From contig JAHJDP010000023.1 in the NCBI GenBank assembly GCA_018831195.1, positions 248,001 to 312,000 on the forward strand: a stretch of 64,000 nt of DNA. Reading direction: 5' to 3'. Both the position numbers and the translations under genes were made by a program. Numbering within the stretch: the stretch's first letter is position 1; each line of letters begins with the position of its first letter. Origin of the DNA: Candidatus Eisenbacteria bacterium. Its GTDB lineage: Bacteria > Eisenbacteria > RBG-16-71-46 > CAIMUX01 > JAHJDP01. This document shows, one piece after another, positions 32,669 through 42,051 of the stretch. The notes beneath the pieces were generated by a model. That model worked only from the letters and a program-made list of their open reading frames with translations, ran no database searches and was not told where the DNA came from.

Positions 32669-34919
32669 ATGCAGCTTTAATGTCCCGCGAAATCGTCGGC
32701 GTTCGATTCGAAGCCTCTTTCGCCGCGGCGATTATACCTTCCGGATCTAGTATGAGGCCAACGCATCCGTCGCCGAGAATGGTAAAACCGGAAAATGTCG
32801 ACGCCTTTGCCATACTGCCATCCAATGACTTCACAACCAGCTGTCGTTGCCCAAGAATCTCATCCACTAAGAGGGCTATCTCTTGTTCGCCATCGCTAAG
32901 GATAATGAGAATACCCTTGGTAGGATCTACGACAGCTCCTTCAATATTTAATAATTCATAAAGACGACAAATCGGAATCATGCGATCCTGGATGCAAATC
33001 ATTTCTCCCCGTTTCACTACTGTCGATAATGAATCTGATTCAGGACGCAGGTTCAAAATAATGTTCGTTATTGGAATAATGTATCTTTCCCGTCCAATAC
33101 CCACCAACATGCCATCGGTGATGGCCAGCGTCAGCGGCAACCGGATTGTAATTACAGTCCCCTCCCCCTGTATTGAACTAATATCGATTCGGCCCTTGAG
33201 CCTCTCAATGTTTCTCCGGACCACATCCATCCCAACACCGCGTCCGGAGACATCAGTAATTTCTTCCGCCGTAGAAAATCCCGGCTCAAGAATAAATTTG
33301 TATACCTCGATATCCGTCATTCCGAGATCCGACTCAATCAGACCCATCTCCAGTGCTTTTTGAACGATTTTGTCCCTCGAAAGTCCTTTCCCGTCGTCTC
33401 TTAACTCAATGACGACATTGTCGCCGGCACGATGAGCCGACAAGGAGATCGTTCCTACCTCTTCTTTTCCTGTTTTGCGGCGGGCTTCAGGCATTTCAAT
33501 CCCATGATCCACAGCATTACGAACCATATGAACCAGAGGATCGTTTATCACATCGACCATATTACGATCAATTTCCGTCTCTTCGCCTCTGGTGATGAAT
33601 GCAATCTTCTTTCCGCATTTTTGTGAAACATCCCGGGAAACCCGAAGCAATCTCTGAAAAGTGCCTCGGAAGGGAACCATCCTCATTGACATTCCAAGAT
33701 CCTGCAAATCCCTGACAATCTTGGCCGTGTGATCTACCTTCTTAATCAATTCATGATTATTATTCGTCAAAATCAATTCGTCTTGGGAGATCATTGAATG
33801 AGCAATCACTAGCTCACCAAGCATATCTATCAGACGATTCAAACGATTTGTTTGAACACGAACTGTCGAATCCATTGAACCAACGACATGCTCCGATATT
33901 TTTTGCAGGGGCAGGCTTGATGCAATTGCCGAAGTCAATGCCGTCCCTGATGGCGCCTTTGCACCGGGACTTATGACGTTGGGATTCGGATCCATCAAAT
34001 CACGCATTAGCGCAGCATACCCGGCAGGTATCCTAAGAATGTTGTCACTTAAACCGTTCTGTACATTTGCGATCAACTCATTCAGCATATCAATGGATCG
34101 AAGGATAAGATCCGCATAATCACGCGTGCAGCCGATCTCGCCGGTGCGCATCCGCGATAAAATGCCTTCTATGCAATGCGCCAGTTCATGAGGTCTCCGC
34201 ATTCCAAGGAAGGCTGAAGTCCCTTTCATGGTATGAAGAATACGAAAAAGTAGATTTATAGATTCTTGATTCCATGGATCAGATTCCAAAGTCAGCAGAG
34301 AGGCTTCGGCTTGTTCCAGATATTCGCAACATTCATTGACATACTCTGTCAAAAGACCAGTGTCAGAATTCTCCGGAAAGGATTCCTTTAGGGGCACATT
34401 TGTATAGGAATCCGACAGAGATTTGTCATTCGCGCTTAAGGAAATGATCGGCTCGGGCAGCCGAGGCTTCTTCTTTGGCGTTTTCTCCCCGGATTCATCT
34501 ATTAATCTGCTTCCATCAGTATCTATTGGTGACGGCGTCTGGTTTGTAGAAGCCGTCTCTAACCCGGCTTTCTTCACGGATAATTTGAATTCTTGAACTT
34601 CTATCAGTGAAGCGGCGTTCTCAATACGCTTATAGATTTCATCAAGAATACGGCTCGGGTTTTTTGATGCTCCCGCGGTGATTTCATTGAGCAAATGCAT
34701 AGCCTCTTCAAGGGGTTGCTTAATGAAATCGGGATAGTCCGCTCCGGCACCGCCTGGATTGAGTACCGCACGAAGGATGGCCGAGGCTTGTTCAAGCGCC
34801 TTGAGATCATTCACTTCAGATTGAATGAGGACAATCGATGCATCATGAAGGGTGCATGATGAGGCGTTCATTTTGCAGGCACCGATGGACTGGTTTTTGC
34901 CTCTGTCCTTTGGCGGCAT
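32661..34919 (-). CDS. cheA: Chemotaxis histidine kinase CheA
   Basis: A 752-residue CheA. The Hpt domain has phosphoacceptor His229 (RILHTMKGTSAFLG), followed by the dimerisation helices (NRLNRLIDMLGELVIAHSMI), an HATPase with VRNAVDHGIE, DDGKGL and GRGVGMDVV boxes, and a C-terminal CheW-like domain. No separate CheY-binding P2 domain is evident. Unusually, about 185 residues precede the Hpt domain; they include a helical part (~45-110) and a polar linker. ATG 34919 has AAAGGA just upstream and is preferred to the GTG at 34946. It is the first gene of the chemotaxis operon. Confidence 0.94.
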   Translation of the reverse strand: MPPKDRGKNQSIGACKMNASSCTLHDASIVLIQSEVNDLKALEQASAILRAVLNPGGAGADYPDFIKQPLEEAMHLLNEITAGASKNPSRILDEIYKRIENAASLIEVQEFKLSVKKAGLETASTNQTPSPIDTDGSRLIDESGEKTPKKKPRLPEPIISLSANDKSLSDSYTNVPLKESFPENSDTGLLTEYVNECCEYLEQAEASLLTLESDPWNQESINLLFRILHTMKGTSAFLGMRRPHELAHCIEGILSRMRTGEIGCTRDYADLILRSIDMLNELIANVQNGLSDNILRIPAGYAALMRDLMDPNPNVISPGAKAPSGTALTSAIASSLPLQKISEHVVGSMDSTVRVQTNRLNRLIDMLGELVIAHSMISQDELILTNNNHELIKKVDHTAKIVRDLQDLGMSMRMVPFRGTFQRLLRVSRDVSQKCGKKIAFITRGEETEIDRNMVDVINDPLVHMVRNAVDHGIEMPEARRKTGKEEVGTISLSAHRAGDNVVIELRDDGKGLSRDKIVQKALEMGLIESDLGMTDIEVYKFILEPGFSTAEEITDVSGRGVGMDVVRRNIERLKGRIDISSIQGEGTVITIRLPLTLAITDGMLVGIGRERYIIPITNIILNLRPESDSLSTVVKRGEMICIQDRMIPICRLYELLNIEGAVVDPTKGILIILSDGEQEIALLVDEILGQRQLVVKSLDGSMAKASTFSGFTILGDGCVGLILDPEGIIAAAKEASNRTPTISRDIKAACG

Positions 34920-34991
34920 TTCATCCTTTCCCACAAAACGTCCCACAGGTTTCTCACAAATATTCCAGTAACCCGCTGGGATGGTGGATCC

Positions 34992-35013
34992 CCCGGCGAT
35001 ATTTGTCGCCGGG
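34992..35013 (-). promoter_or_regulatory. Perfect hairpin in the cheA leader
   Basis: CCCGGCGA / TCGCCGGG with a 6-base loop, 73 bases before the cheA start. No T-tract follows in either direction, so it is not a standard terminator; it may be a leader structure or protein-binding site. Confidence 0.4.
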
Positions 35014-35221
35014 ATGGGGCCTATGTAACCATCGGCGAGGCAGATAGAGGTATTTAGCAGCGAGAAGAGTCATAACCATTAGTCCTTCAATCAATTAAGC
35101 CATTATTCTCAGCGGGCTTGCCCCTCGCGGATCTGAAGGAACAGCGCAACGTAATGCCTTCCAGCGTCCTAGCCGCAATCTGCGGTCGGCTTTACCCATG
35201 GTGCGGCATCGGGTGTCAACA

Positions 35222-35227
35222 TATAAT
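35222..35227 (+). promoter_or_regulatory. Candidate -10 box for the polB-like gene
   Basis: A perfect TATAAT, but no good -35 at 16-18 bases. It lies downstream of the first in-frame ATG (35198), which supports the later start at 35291. Confidence 0.35.
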
Positions 35228-35290
35228 CGATGGGAGCGGAACCAGGGGATCACAACTATTCTGGTCGTCATCGGAAAGCAGGCAAGCGTG

Positions 35291-37711
35291 ATGCCAAGGG
35301 GATTCATCCTACACCCCACCTATCGGATAGAGAAAGGCCGCCCGGTCATTCATCTATTTGGGAAATTGGAGTCGGGAGAGACCTTTGTCGTTCGCAATGA
35401 TAGGTATCGCCCCTACTTCTTTATAAAAAAGACCGACACATCCAAAGCCCGAAAAGCCGGGGCGGGCGAAATCCGGTCCTCGGGTTATAGGACAATGGCC
35501 GGGATTCCCGTTTCAAGATTGGTTTTCGATCTTCCTACCGACACACCCGAACTGCGGAAAAGTCTGACAGACGCGGATATTCAATGTTTTGAAGCTGACA
35601 TTCCTTTCGCTACCCGATTCTTGATAGACCATGACATCCGCGGCGGTATAGAGATTGCCGGAATTTCCAAAAAGGGTAGGCTGATAGATCGAATTTACGA
35701 AAATCCTGATATTAAGTCCGCTGACGTGATGCCGCATCTCAAAATCCTATCGCTGGACATTGAGACAAATCCAAGCATGGACCGTTTACTTTCCGTCGCC
35801 CTTGCCGGAGATGAAACCGATGAAGTCCATCTTGTTTGTTCGGACATGCCGGTGGGAAACCTTCCTGATTATGCCTTGGCATATCCTGATGAGGTGACGC
35901 TTCTCAATAATCTTCACCGCCGTATTCGCCAAATTGATCCGGACATAATTACAGGATGGAATGTTATCGATTTTGATCTTTACATATTGGAAAAGTTAGT
36001 TCGGAAGTATCGCATTCCCTTTACATTCGGTCGCGCCGATATCCCCGCGAAACTCCGCCTTGATCAATCCCTTTGGGGGGCGTCCAGAGCGATACTTCCG
36101 GGTCGCGTCGTCCTCGACGGATTGGCGCTGCTGCGGGGAGCCTTTATACGCACCGACGATTACCGCCTGGAAACAGTCGCACAAGAGGCTCTCGGCCGGG
36201 GGAAGACGATTACCAGTGAGACAATTGCCGGCAAGAGCCCTCGCGGTGAGAATAGGATCGTTGGAAACAAGGCCGATGAAATTCTCCGCCTGCACAGAGA
36301 GGATCCGGCGGCTTTTGTAGAATACAATTTAACCGACGCCCGGCTCGTATTGGATATACTGGATCATTTCCAACTCATCCCTCTTGCCATCAAACGCAGC
36401 CTTCTGACCGGGATGCCGATGGATCGGGTATCCGCAAGTATCGCATCTTTTGATTTTCTATATCTTTCCGAAATGAAAAAACGTGGAATTGTTGCACCCT
36501 CGGTGGATCACGATATTCCAATTCACCCAACAGCGGGCGGATATGTCTTGAACGCTATTCCTGGAATCTATAGAAATATTTTGGTCTTTGACTACCGCAG
36601 TCTTTATCCCAATCTCATCCGAACATTCCGCTTGGATCCAATGAATCTCGTCTCCAATACCAACAACCGCTACAGTGAAGTTGAATTTGCATCAGGTCAT
36701 ATCATTAATGACCCCGGCTATGTCACAGCCCCCAATGGCGCCAAGTTTAAAAAGGAGGGGGGAATCCTGCCCGCGCTTTTGGATCGATTTTTTCCTGAGC
36801 GCGAAAAAGCCCTGGTCCTGGAAAACCACATCGCCGCATCCGCCATAAAGATTGCAATGAATTCACTCTATGGCGTCCTCGCCACTCCAAGATGCCGGTT
36901 CTATTCATCCGAAACGGCAAATGCCATTACCCAATTCGGCCAAATGATTCTCCGCTGGACGAAGACCCGCGTGGAGCATGAAAATCTGCGTGTCCTATAT
37001 GGCGATACAGATTCCATTTTTGTCGATGGCAAATTTCAAAATCCCGACGAGGCGCAACAATTAGGCCGGGATCTGGCCGGGCGCATCAGTTCCGAGCTCA
37101 ACCGGCATATTGAAAAGTATTACGCCGTTGAAAGCTTTCTAGAGCTTCGCTTTGAAAAGATTTACCATCGCTTTTTTCTCCCAGGATTGCGCCATTCTCT
37201 CGAAGGCAGCAAAAAGCGTTATGCCGGAGTTGTCTATGAGGATGGCGAGCGACGCATTGTCTTTACAGGTATGGAATCGGTACGGCGGGACTGGACCCAG
37301 TTGGCAAAACTATTTCAACATGATCTGCTCGACTTGGTATTCCGACTCGAAGAGCATTCACCGCCCAAAGAGATCGAAGAGATGATCCGCAATTTTGTTG
37401 ATAAACTGCGAAATGGCGAGCTGAACGAGCTACTTGTTTATCATAAAGCCTTGCGGAAGAATATCGACGAATACACAAAAACAACACCACCACATGTCAA
37501 GGCCGCCAAACTCCTTGGAAAAAGGGCAGGGCGGATTATCTCCTATGTCATTACAATAAAAGGTCCACAACCTGTGCAGATGCAGACCGATCCTCACGAC
37601 TATGAGCATTATGTGGAAAAGCAAATCCGGCCGGTTGCAGAGACGATTCTGCAGCATCTTAATATTTCCTGGGAACGAATCTGGAGCCGCCAGGACGAGT
37701 TGCCATTATAA
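35291..37711 (+). CDS. polB: Family B DNA polymerase (Pol II-like)
   Basis: An 806-residue family B polymerase with 3'-5' exonuclease. Exonuclease motifs: LSLDIETN (Asp156), GWNVIDFDLY and YNLTDARLV. Polymerase motifs: A FDYRSLYPNLI (Asp434), B IAMNSLYGVL, C YGDTDSIFV (Asp572, Asp574), then KKRYAG. The length is close to E. coli Pol II, and the start MPRGFILHP resembles the GFIL opening of Pol II. The frame is open from 35198, but that ATG lies upstream of the putative -10 box. Likely role: repair or translesion synthesis. It stands alone on this strand, and no SOS box was seen. Confidence 0.93.
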   Translation: MPRGFILHPTYRIEKGRPVIHLFGKLESGETFVVRNDRYRPYFFIKKTDTSKARKAGAGEIRSSGYRTMAGIPVSRLVFDLPTDTPELRKSLTDADIQCFEADIPFATRFLIDHDIRGGIEIAGISKKGRLIDRIYENPDIKSADVMPHLKILSLDIETNPSMDRLLSVALAGDETDEVHLVCSDMPVGNLPDYALAYPDEVTLLNNLHRRIRQIDPDIITGWNVIDFDLYILEKLVRKYRIPFTFGRADIPAKLRLDQSLWGASRAILPGRVVLDGLALLRGAFIRTDDYRLETVAQEALGRGKTITSETIAGKSPRGENRIVGNKADEILRLHREDPAAFVEYNLTDARLVLDILDHFQLIPLAIKRSLLTGMPMDRVSASIASFDFLYLSEMKKRGIVAPSVDHDIPIHPTAGGYVLNAIPGIYRNILVFDYRSLYPNLIRTFRLDPMNLVSNTNNRYSEVEFASGHIINDPGYVTAPNGAKFKKEGGILPALLDRFFPEREKALVLENHIAASAIKIAMNSLYGVLATPRCRFYSSETANAITQFGQMILRWTKTRVEHENLRVLYGDTDSIFVDGKFQNPDEAQQLGRDLAGRISSELNRHIEKYYAVESFLELRFEKIYHRFFLPGLRHSLEGSKKRYAGVVYEDGERRIVFTGMESVRRDWTQLAKLFQHDLLDLVFRLEEHSPPKEIEEMIRNFVDKLRNGELNELLVYHKALRKNIDEYTKTTPPHVKAAKLLGKRAGRIISYVITIKGPQPVQMQTDPHDYEHYVEKQIRPVAETILQHLNISWERIWSRQDELPL

Positions 37712-37727
37712 ATGACCTGTCATAATT

Positions 37728-40700
37728 TCACCTATCTCCAGAGACAATTATCTTGCTGTGTTTTACTCCGCCCGGATATTCAAATTTCAGAATATAAATC
37801 CCGCCCGCCACGCGATTCTCCACCGAGTCTCTTCCGTCCCAATAGGTCGTGTGAGGTCCGATAGAGTATCGTTTATCTTGGACCTTATCGACCAGCCGGC
37901 CCTGAACGTCGTAGATCGAAATGGAAACCCTGCCACTCTCGGCCAATTCGAATCTAATTGTTACCGACCCCGTCATAGGATTTGGATAGGGCGGTAAGAG
38001 ATGCGAGGAACCCTGGATCACCGCCGTAAACACCTGCGATGAAACAAGTATCGTCTCGACCGATCCGTCCCACATTCCTACAAGACGATAATCCAGGGTC
38101 GCCCATTCCGGGGGCTCCGTATCGATGAATGGCCCGGATAGACCGACGGGAAGCGGGATCGCTGTCAGGCGGACCCACGGCCCGTCCTCAATGCGGCGAT
38201 CGATAAAAACACCCCGAAGGTTGTTTTCGCCGCGAAACACCCAGGTCATCTCCACGATCTTCCGATCGGCGGCGAACCTTGTTGAGAATTCTTGAACGAA
38301 CGCCGGCGTCGATTCTGATGAGATGGTGAATTTCCGCCGGCCGTTGGCGGATGACCGGCTCAAGCCAAATCGATCCGATGCCGTGACATCCCAATAGTAC
38401 AATGAATCCCCGCTCAATTCATTTGGAATGGTATAGAATGTGTCTTCAAGCGCCGGGTATAAGATCGCTTCTTCAAAGTTTGGATTGAGAGCAATATTCA
38501 ATGTATAAGTAACATTATCATCAACATCAATATCCTGGGCCGCTTGCCAACGAAACGTGGGACGATTCACCCAGAGGGTATCATTGTCCGCCGGGGACAT
38601 CAATGCGAACGGCATTGGAGGCCCCGGGGGCTCCAACATGAGCCGGATGCGGCCCCCATCTTCCGCAAGAAGCACTGAAGGGCCGGCTCCGGCCGCCGAG
38701 TCCTTGATCACAACATCCCCCGGCACCCAATCAACACTGAGAACCGAGCCCGATTCATCCACCCGCACAAGCTGTGTTCCGGTATCCTCAGAACAATGTA
38801 TAACAAAGGTCCGGCCGTCCCAGACAGCCGCCGGATGCGGCTCCACCGCCCGTGTCGCGGCCAGAAAGAGAGGATCCAAGTCGAGCCGTGTTCCCTGTAC
38901 ATTAAACCGGAATGCCAGCAGAGAATCGGCCGCCGCTCCCCCAGTCCAAACAACAAATCCATACTCTTCACTGCCGGCGGCCGTCCAACCGCCCTCGCTC
39001 GGCATTTCCAGCACCCATTCACCTTCCGGGGGTTGTGGAAAAGCGCCGGCCGCGAGCCGGCTGCGGCGAAGAACCAGGCGCCCATCATCCACTTCACTCC
39101 AAAAGAGGTACAATTCACCGGCAACATCGACAATTTTCACCTGCTCCGGCATTCCTGATTCCCCACCAAGTGATCTCTCGGTCAGAAGTGTCAGATAAGC
39201 ATCTATCACCCGAATCCAAACGCGACCGCCGTCGACCGCCGCTACAAACAACTCTCCCCTCTGCAGTATTAAAGAAGGTGGGGAAACCGGACCTTCATCA
39301 AGAAGCCGGAAATGAATCGAATTCTCCAAATGATGAAGACGATTCAATCGGACAATCTCGATGGCATTCACCGGACGGCGCATCATTCGGACCTGGAAGG
39401 TACCGAAGGGATCGGCCGCTTCCACGTGAGGGTCTTCCGGATGGGCGGTTGTTCGAACCGGACTTTGCGGATATACCCTCAGGGTGACGGGATTGACCAT
39501 AAAGGGGAAATAAGCCCCTCCATCCCACATTGGTGAAAAAAGATAGACAATGTAATCCCGGCTGTCCCACAGCACCGACGGATTCACCGGATCCGTCCTT
39601 TGGATCAAAGAGAGCCCATCGGCTGATTCCCGTACTCCATCAGGATTGATTGCCTGTCCCCAGATTTCGCCGGCGATATCGCCTGCGGGGGTGGAAACAG
39701 CTGTCCGTATTGCGGCGGCCCAAAACCACCCCCCGCCCGACGTCAGCGCGACCTGAGAATAAGTGGCGGCTGGTTCCGTTCTTGTTGGGGCAATGAGTCT
39801 CACGGGTTCTTCATCCAGGAAGCGAATCGAATCGTCAATTGTTAAACAGAAGCGCCGGCCGACGAGGCGATCATACAAATCCCACCAGACGGCCCATCCT
39901 ACCTCACCGGATCCGCCGGTCCATTCTATGTCCAAATCAATTTCATCGGTAAGCGCCCCCGTGCTTATCAGCACGCCGGAAGAATCCAAAACGGCGCCGG
40001 CGGAATCGATCCGTCCCATCCGGAGTTCCCTATTTTCCGCTTGCAGCGCATCCGATACCCATCCGACGAGATACCCATGCGCGGTGGCCGCGATTTGGAT
40101 TTGATCAACCCGCCTATCCGGTGGAATTTCCCAGAGAGAGAGCGGGGCGCCCGCCGGACGGCCCGTCCCGTCCAATAGTCGCCCCGCGATCTTGCTTCCA
40201 AAGATCGACCATGCCGCCAATCCGCCATTCGACGAGCCGGCCGCAACCGGATTCACGCCCGCTTCTTGGGATGTTATAAGCCATGCGTCTCCAGGATGTC
40301 CCGAGGCATCAATCATCATCGCTTCTATTTTCAGAGGTTGTTGAAGAGCGCGACTGGCCCACACGACGAGACAATCATCTCCCCATGAAATCGCATCCCA
40401 GGAATAGAGCCCGCCCGCGATCCCGGGAATCATACGCGGGATAACCGGTTCATCCGGCATATTTCCGTTTGGAATCTCAGCCAACCAAAGCTGATCTCCT
40501 GCTGAGGAGTCCCGGCCATAAAAAAGTACAAGCGTGGATTCCCCGGCCACCGGGACCAGAGCCAATTCACGAAGGGAATCGAAGGGGGGACCGGACAAAC
40601 CGATGGTTGCCAGCGCGGGGCGGACCGGGTGAATCGGCAGCCTGGTTAAATTTACCTGTGGAGATTCACCATACTCCGGGGCCGTGGTCCATCCCAGCCA

Positions 40701-40937
40701 CAACCCGTCTCCGGACTTCAATAAGTCCAATGTGCCGGCCCTAAGATCGACCGGCTCTCCCTCGGCCGGTTGGCATGTGATCGGCGGAGTGAATTCCAGA
40801 GAATCATTGCATTGACCCGGCGCGGCCCCCCATCCGAGAGATAGGAGCATCAAGACCAACAAGGCAGGGAGACGGGAAAAGTAGAAGCCGCTTCGTCCCT
40901 CATTCATTTCTGAGCCGTTGTGTTTATGACAGATCAT
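37728..40937 (-). CDS. Large secreted protein with Fn3-like and FlgD-like C-terminal domains
   Basis: A 1069-residue exported protein of unknown function. A signal peptide is visible (LPALLVLMLLSLGWGAAPGQC); translation may begin at 40937 or at the ATG 30 bases further in. Residues ~40-800 are beta-rich, with repeated W-x-G-type segments suggesting propeller-like repeats but no named domain. A fibronectin-III-like part follows (SPADNDTLWVNRPTFRW), then a C-terminal FlgD-like Ig domain (YPNPMTGSVTIRFELAESG, SIYDVQGRLVDKV). Such C-termini are used for export or cell-surface attachment in FCB-type bacteria. A candidate promoter lies 35-65 bases upstream. The gene ends 16 bases from the convergent polymerase gene. 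Confidence 0.72.
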   Translation of the reverse strand: MICHKHNGSEMNEGRSGFYFSRLPALLVLMLLSLGWGAAPGQCNDSLEFTPPITCQPAEGEPVDLRAGTLDLLKSGDGLWLGWTTAPEYGESPQVNLTRLPIHPVRPALATIGLSGPPFDSLRELALVPVAGESTLVLFYGRDSSAGDQLWLAEIPNGNMPDEPVIPRMIPGIAGGLYSWDAISWGDDCLVVWASRALQQPLKIEAMMIDASGHPGDAWLITSQEAGVNPVAAGSSNGGLAAWSIFGSKIAGRLLDGTGRPAGAPLSLWEIPPDRRVDQIQIAATAHGYLVGWVSDALQAENRELRMGRIDSAGAVLDSSGVLISTGALTDEIDLDIEWTGGSGEVGWAVWWDLYDRLVGRRFCLTIDDSIRFLDEEPVRLIAPTRTEPAATYSQVALTSGGGWFWAAAIRTAVSTPAGDIAGEIWGQAINPDGVRESADGLSLIQRTDPVNPSVLWDSRDYIVYLFSPMWDGGAYFPFMVNPVTLRVYPQSPVRTTAHPEDPHVEAADPFGTFQVRMMRRPVNAIEIVRLNRLHHLENSIHFRLLDEGPVSPPSLILQRGELFVAAVDGGRVWIRVIDAYLTLLTERSLGGESGMPEQVKIVDVAGELYLFWSEVDDGRLVLRRSRLAAGAFPQPPEGEWVLEMPSEGGWTAAGSEEYGFVVWTGGAAADSLLAFRFNVQGTRLDLDPLFLAATRAVEPHPAAVWDGRTFVIHCSEDTGTQLVRVDESGSVLSVDWVPGDVVIKDSAAGAGPSVLLAEDGGRIRLMLEPPGPPMPFALMSPADNDTLWVNRPTFRWQAAQDIDVDDNVTYTLNIALNPNFEEAILYPALEDTFYTIPNELSGDSLYYWDVTASDRFGLSRSSANGRRKFTISSESTPAFVQEFSTRFAADRKIVEMTWVFRGENNLRGVFIDRRIEDGPWVRLTAIPLPVGLSGPFIDTEPPEWATLDYRLVGMWDGSVETILVSSQVFTAVIQGSSHLLPPYPNPMTGSVTIRFELAESGRVSISIYDVQGRLVDKVQDKRYSIGPHTTYWDGRDSVENRVAGGIYILKFEYPGGVKHSKIIVSGDR

Positions 40938-40972
40938 TTAAACCCCGGCGTCCTCGGGAAATCTACAGAATC

Positions 40973-41001
40973 ATCATAAGCGGATGGGGCGGGCCTCGCA
41001 A
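40973..41001 (-). promoter_or_regulatory. Candidate sigma-70 promoter for the 1069-aa secreted protein
   Basis: Read on the minus strand: TTGCGA (41001-40996), 17-base spacer, TATGAT (40978-40973). Four and five matches respectively to the consensus, ideal spacing, about 30 bases from start site to ATG. Confidence 0.5.
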
Positions 41002-41050
41002 CATATCGCCAGGCCTCACAAGGTCCCATGCAAATCGGCGGATATAACAA

Positions 41051-41079
41051 GGTGCGGACTCCAGGGAAGAGTCCGCACC
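41051..41079 (-). terminator. Terminator hairpin after the first ZU5-like lipoprotein gene
   Basis: An 11-bp perfect stem GGTGCGGACTC / GAGTCCGCACC with a 7-base loop, 35 bases past the stop of the minus-strand lipoprotein gene; the minus strand continues TTGTTATAT. Confidence 0.65.
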
Positions 41080-41113
41080 GGTTCGGGCAAGGAGATGTAC
41101 GGTTCAAACGCGA

Positions 41114-41710
41114 TTACCAGCCGGCGCGTCCTCCACCATAGAGACTGAAATGCTCCAATTCTGCGCTGACGCTGCGAGTCATGGGATCATAGGTTCCGTT
41201 CATATCGACCCATTCACCTGTTTCTTCGTTGTACCAATAGATCGTGACATCACTATAATCAGCCAGCGTCGTCCCGCTAAGATCGATGGTCAGTGTCACC
41301 CTCTGATCAAATTCAACACCGTGAGGCCCCAGCTCCACGATCACCTGCCCGCGATCGCTTGTGAGATCTTTAACTGTCAGATTCAATGTATCGCCGGTGG
41401 CGCCGGGAGGGACCGTGAGAGTAAATCGACCCTGGGTATACTCTCCTCCGACTTTGGGATCAATGGGGTAAGATTCCATTGTGTATTCCTGCGACCCGTC
41501 ACCTTCATCCGTCACGGTTTTTTTCTCCGGTGTAAGGCTCCTAACCATAGAAGCATCACTTTCAATGGACCCATCGATGATTCTGGCGAACTGGGGTGCT
41601 GCGGCTGTTGGTTCCATGGAGTTGTCATCACTGCAGCCGACGATCATTAAGACAATGACAGCGGCAAACGTGGCGGGGATGAAGACCCTATACGAGTTGA
41701 TTTTTCTCAT
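41114..41710 (-). CDS. ZU5-like lipoprotein, paralogue 1
   Basis: A 198-residue predicted outer-envelope lipoprotein. A signal peptide ends in the lipobox MIVGC (Cys26). The mature part has a polar linker and then a ZU5-like beta domain: RFTLTVPPGAT, VELGPHGVEFDQRVTLTIDL, VTIYWYNEETGEW. The C-terminus reads LEHFSLYGGGRAGW, nearly identical to the end of the paralogue 340 bases upstream. ZU5-like domains are protein-interaction modules; the function here is unknown. AAAGGAG precedes the ATG. A sigma-54-type promoter sequence lies 43 bases upstream, in the same arrangement as for the paralogue. Confidence 0.75.
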   Translation of the reverse strand: MRKINSYRVFIPATFAAVIVLMIVGCSDDNSMEPTAAAPQFARIIDGSIESDASMVRSLTPEKKTVTDEGDGSQEYTMESYPIDPKVGGEYTQGRFTLTVPPGATGDTLNLTVKDLTSDRGQVIVELGPHGVEFDQRVTLTIDLSGTTLADYSDVTIYWYNEETGEWVDMNGTYDPMTRSVSAELEHFSLYGGGRAGW

Positions 41711-41753
41711 GACGCCATCTCCTTTCCGTGCTGGCCCATCTTCCCATACTTAT

Positions 41754-41769
41754 AGCCAAGCCTGTGCCA
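41754..41769 (-). promoter_or_regulatory. Candidate sigma-54 (-24/-12) promoter for lipoprotein paralogue 1
   Basis: The minus strand reads TGGCAC-AGGCT-TGGCT, against consensus TGGCAC-N5-TTGCW: one mismatch in the -12 element, with the invariant GG and GC exactly 10 bases apart. It is 43 bases before the ATG. The paralogue has the same arrangement. Confidence 0.55.
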
Positions 41770-41994
41770 CACCGGCCAACCTCTTATTACATAAACAATT
41801 ATGAAAGATTACGCATGATCAGAGAGTTGCCATTTTGGGGGAATCTCCCCCTCGCCCGCAGGAATGAACAGTTGTAACGATATCTGCCCACACGAATTCA
41901 GTAATTTGGCTGGGATGAACCGCCGAAGGGAGAATACCCCGATGGGGGATCTCGAAACGACTTCTACTGATCTACCGCGGAAAAATGTAAAAGA

Positions 41995-42024
41995 CCGGCG
42001 TGGGTCTCAACGATCCCACGCCGG
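41995..42024 (-). terminator. Terminator of lipoprotein paralogue 2
   Basis: A 10-bp stem CCGGCGTGGG / CCCACGCCGG with a 10-base loop; on the minus strand it is followed by TCTTTTACATTTTT. It lies 27 bases after the stop codon. Confidence 0.85.
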
Positions 42025-42051
42025 CCATGAGGAGGAGATGATCAGATTTGT

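Larger units (their letters stand above)
34920..35290. other. Divergent intergenic region between cheA and the polB-like gene
   Basis: About 370 bases with a strong hairpin near the cheA side and a TATAAT at 35222-35227 on the plus strand. No riboswitch consensus (cyclic-di-GMP, cobalamin) and no CTGT-N8-ACAG LexA box was found by eye. Confidence 0.5.
41711..42051. other. Intergenic region between the two lipoprotein genes
   Basis: Holds the sigma-54-like promoter of paralogue 1, an upstream dyad CATAA-N4-TTATG (41790-41803), and the terminator of paralogue 2. Nothing else recognised. Confidence 0.6.

Noticed and set aside
34920..35110. Possible cyclic-di-GMP or cobalamin riboswitch before cheA
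   Set aside because: The conserved core sequences of these riboswitches are absent; only a simple hairpin is seen.
40988..41014. Sigma-54-like sequence TGGCGATATGTTGC before the 1069-aa gene
   Set aside because: The GG to GC distance is 9, not 10, and a sigma-70-like promoter with a 17-base spacer overlaps it.
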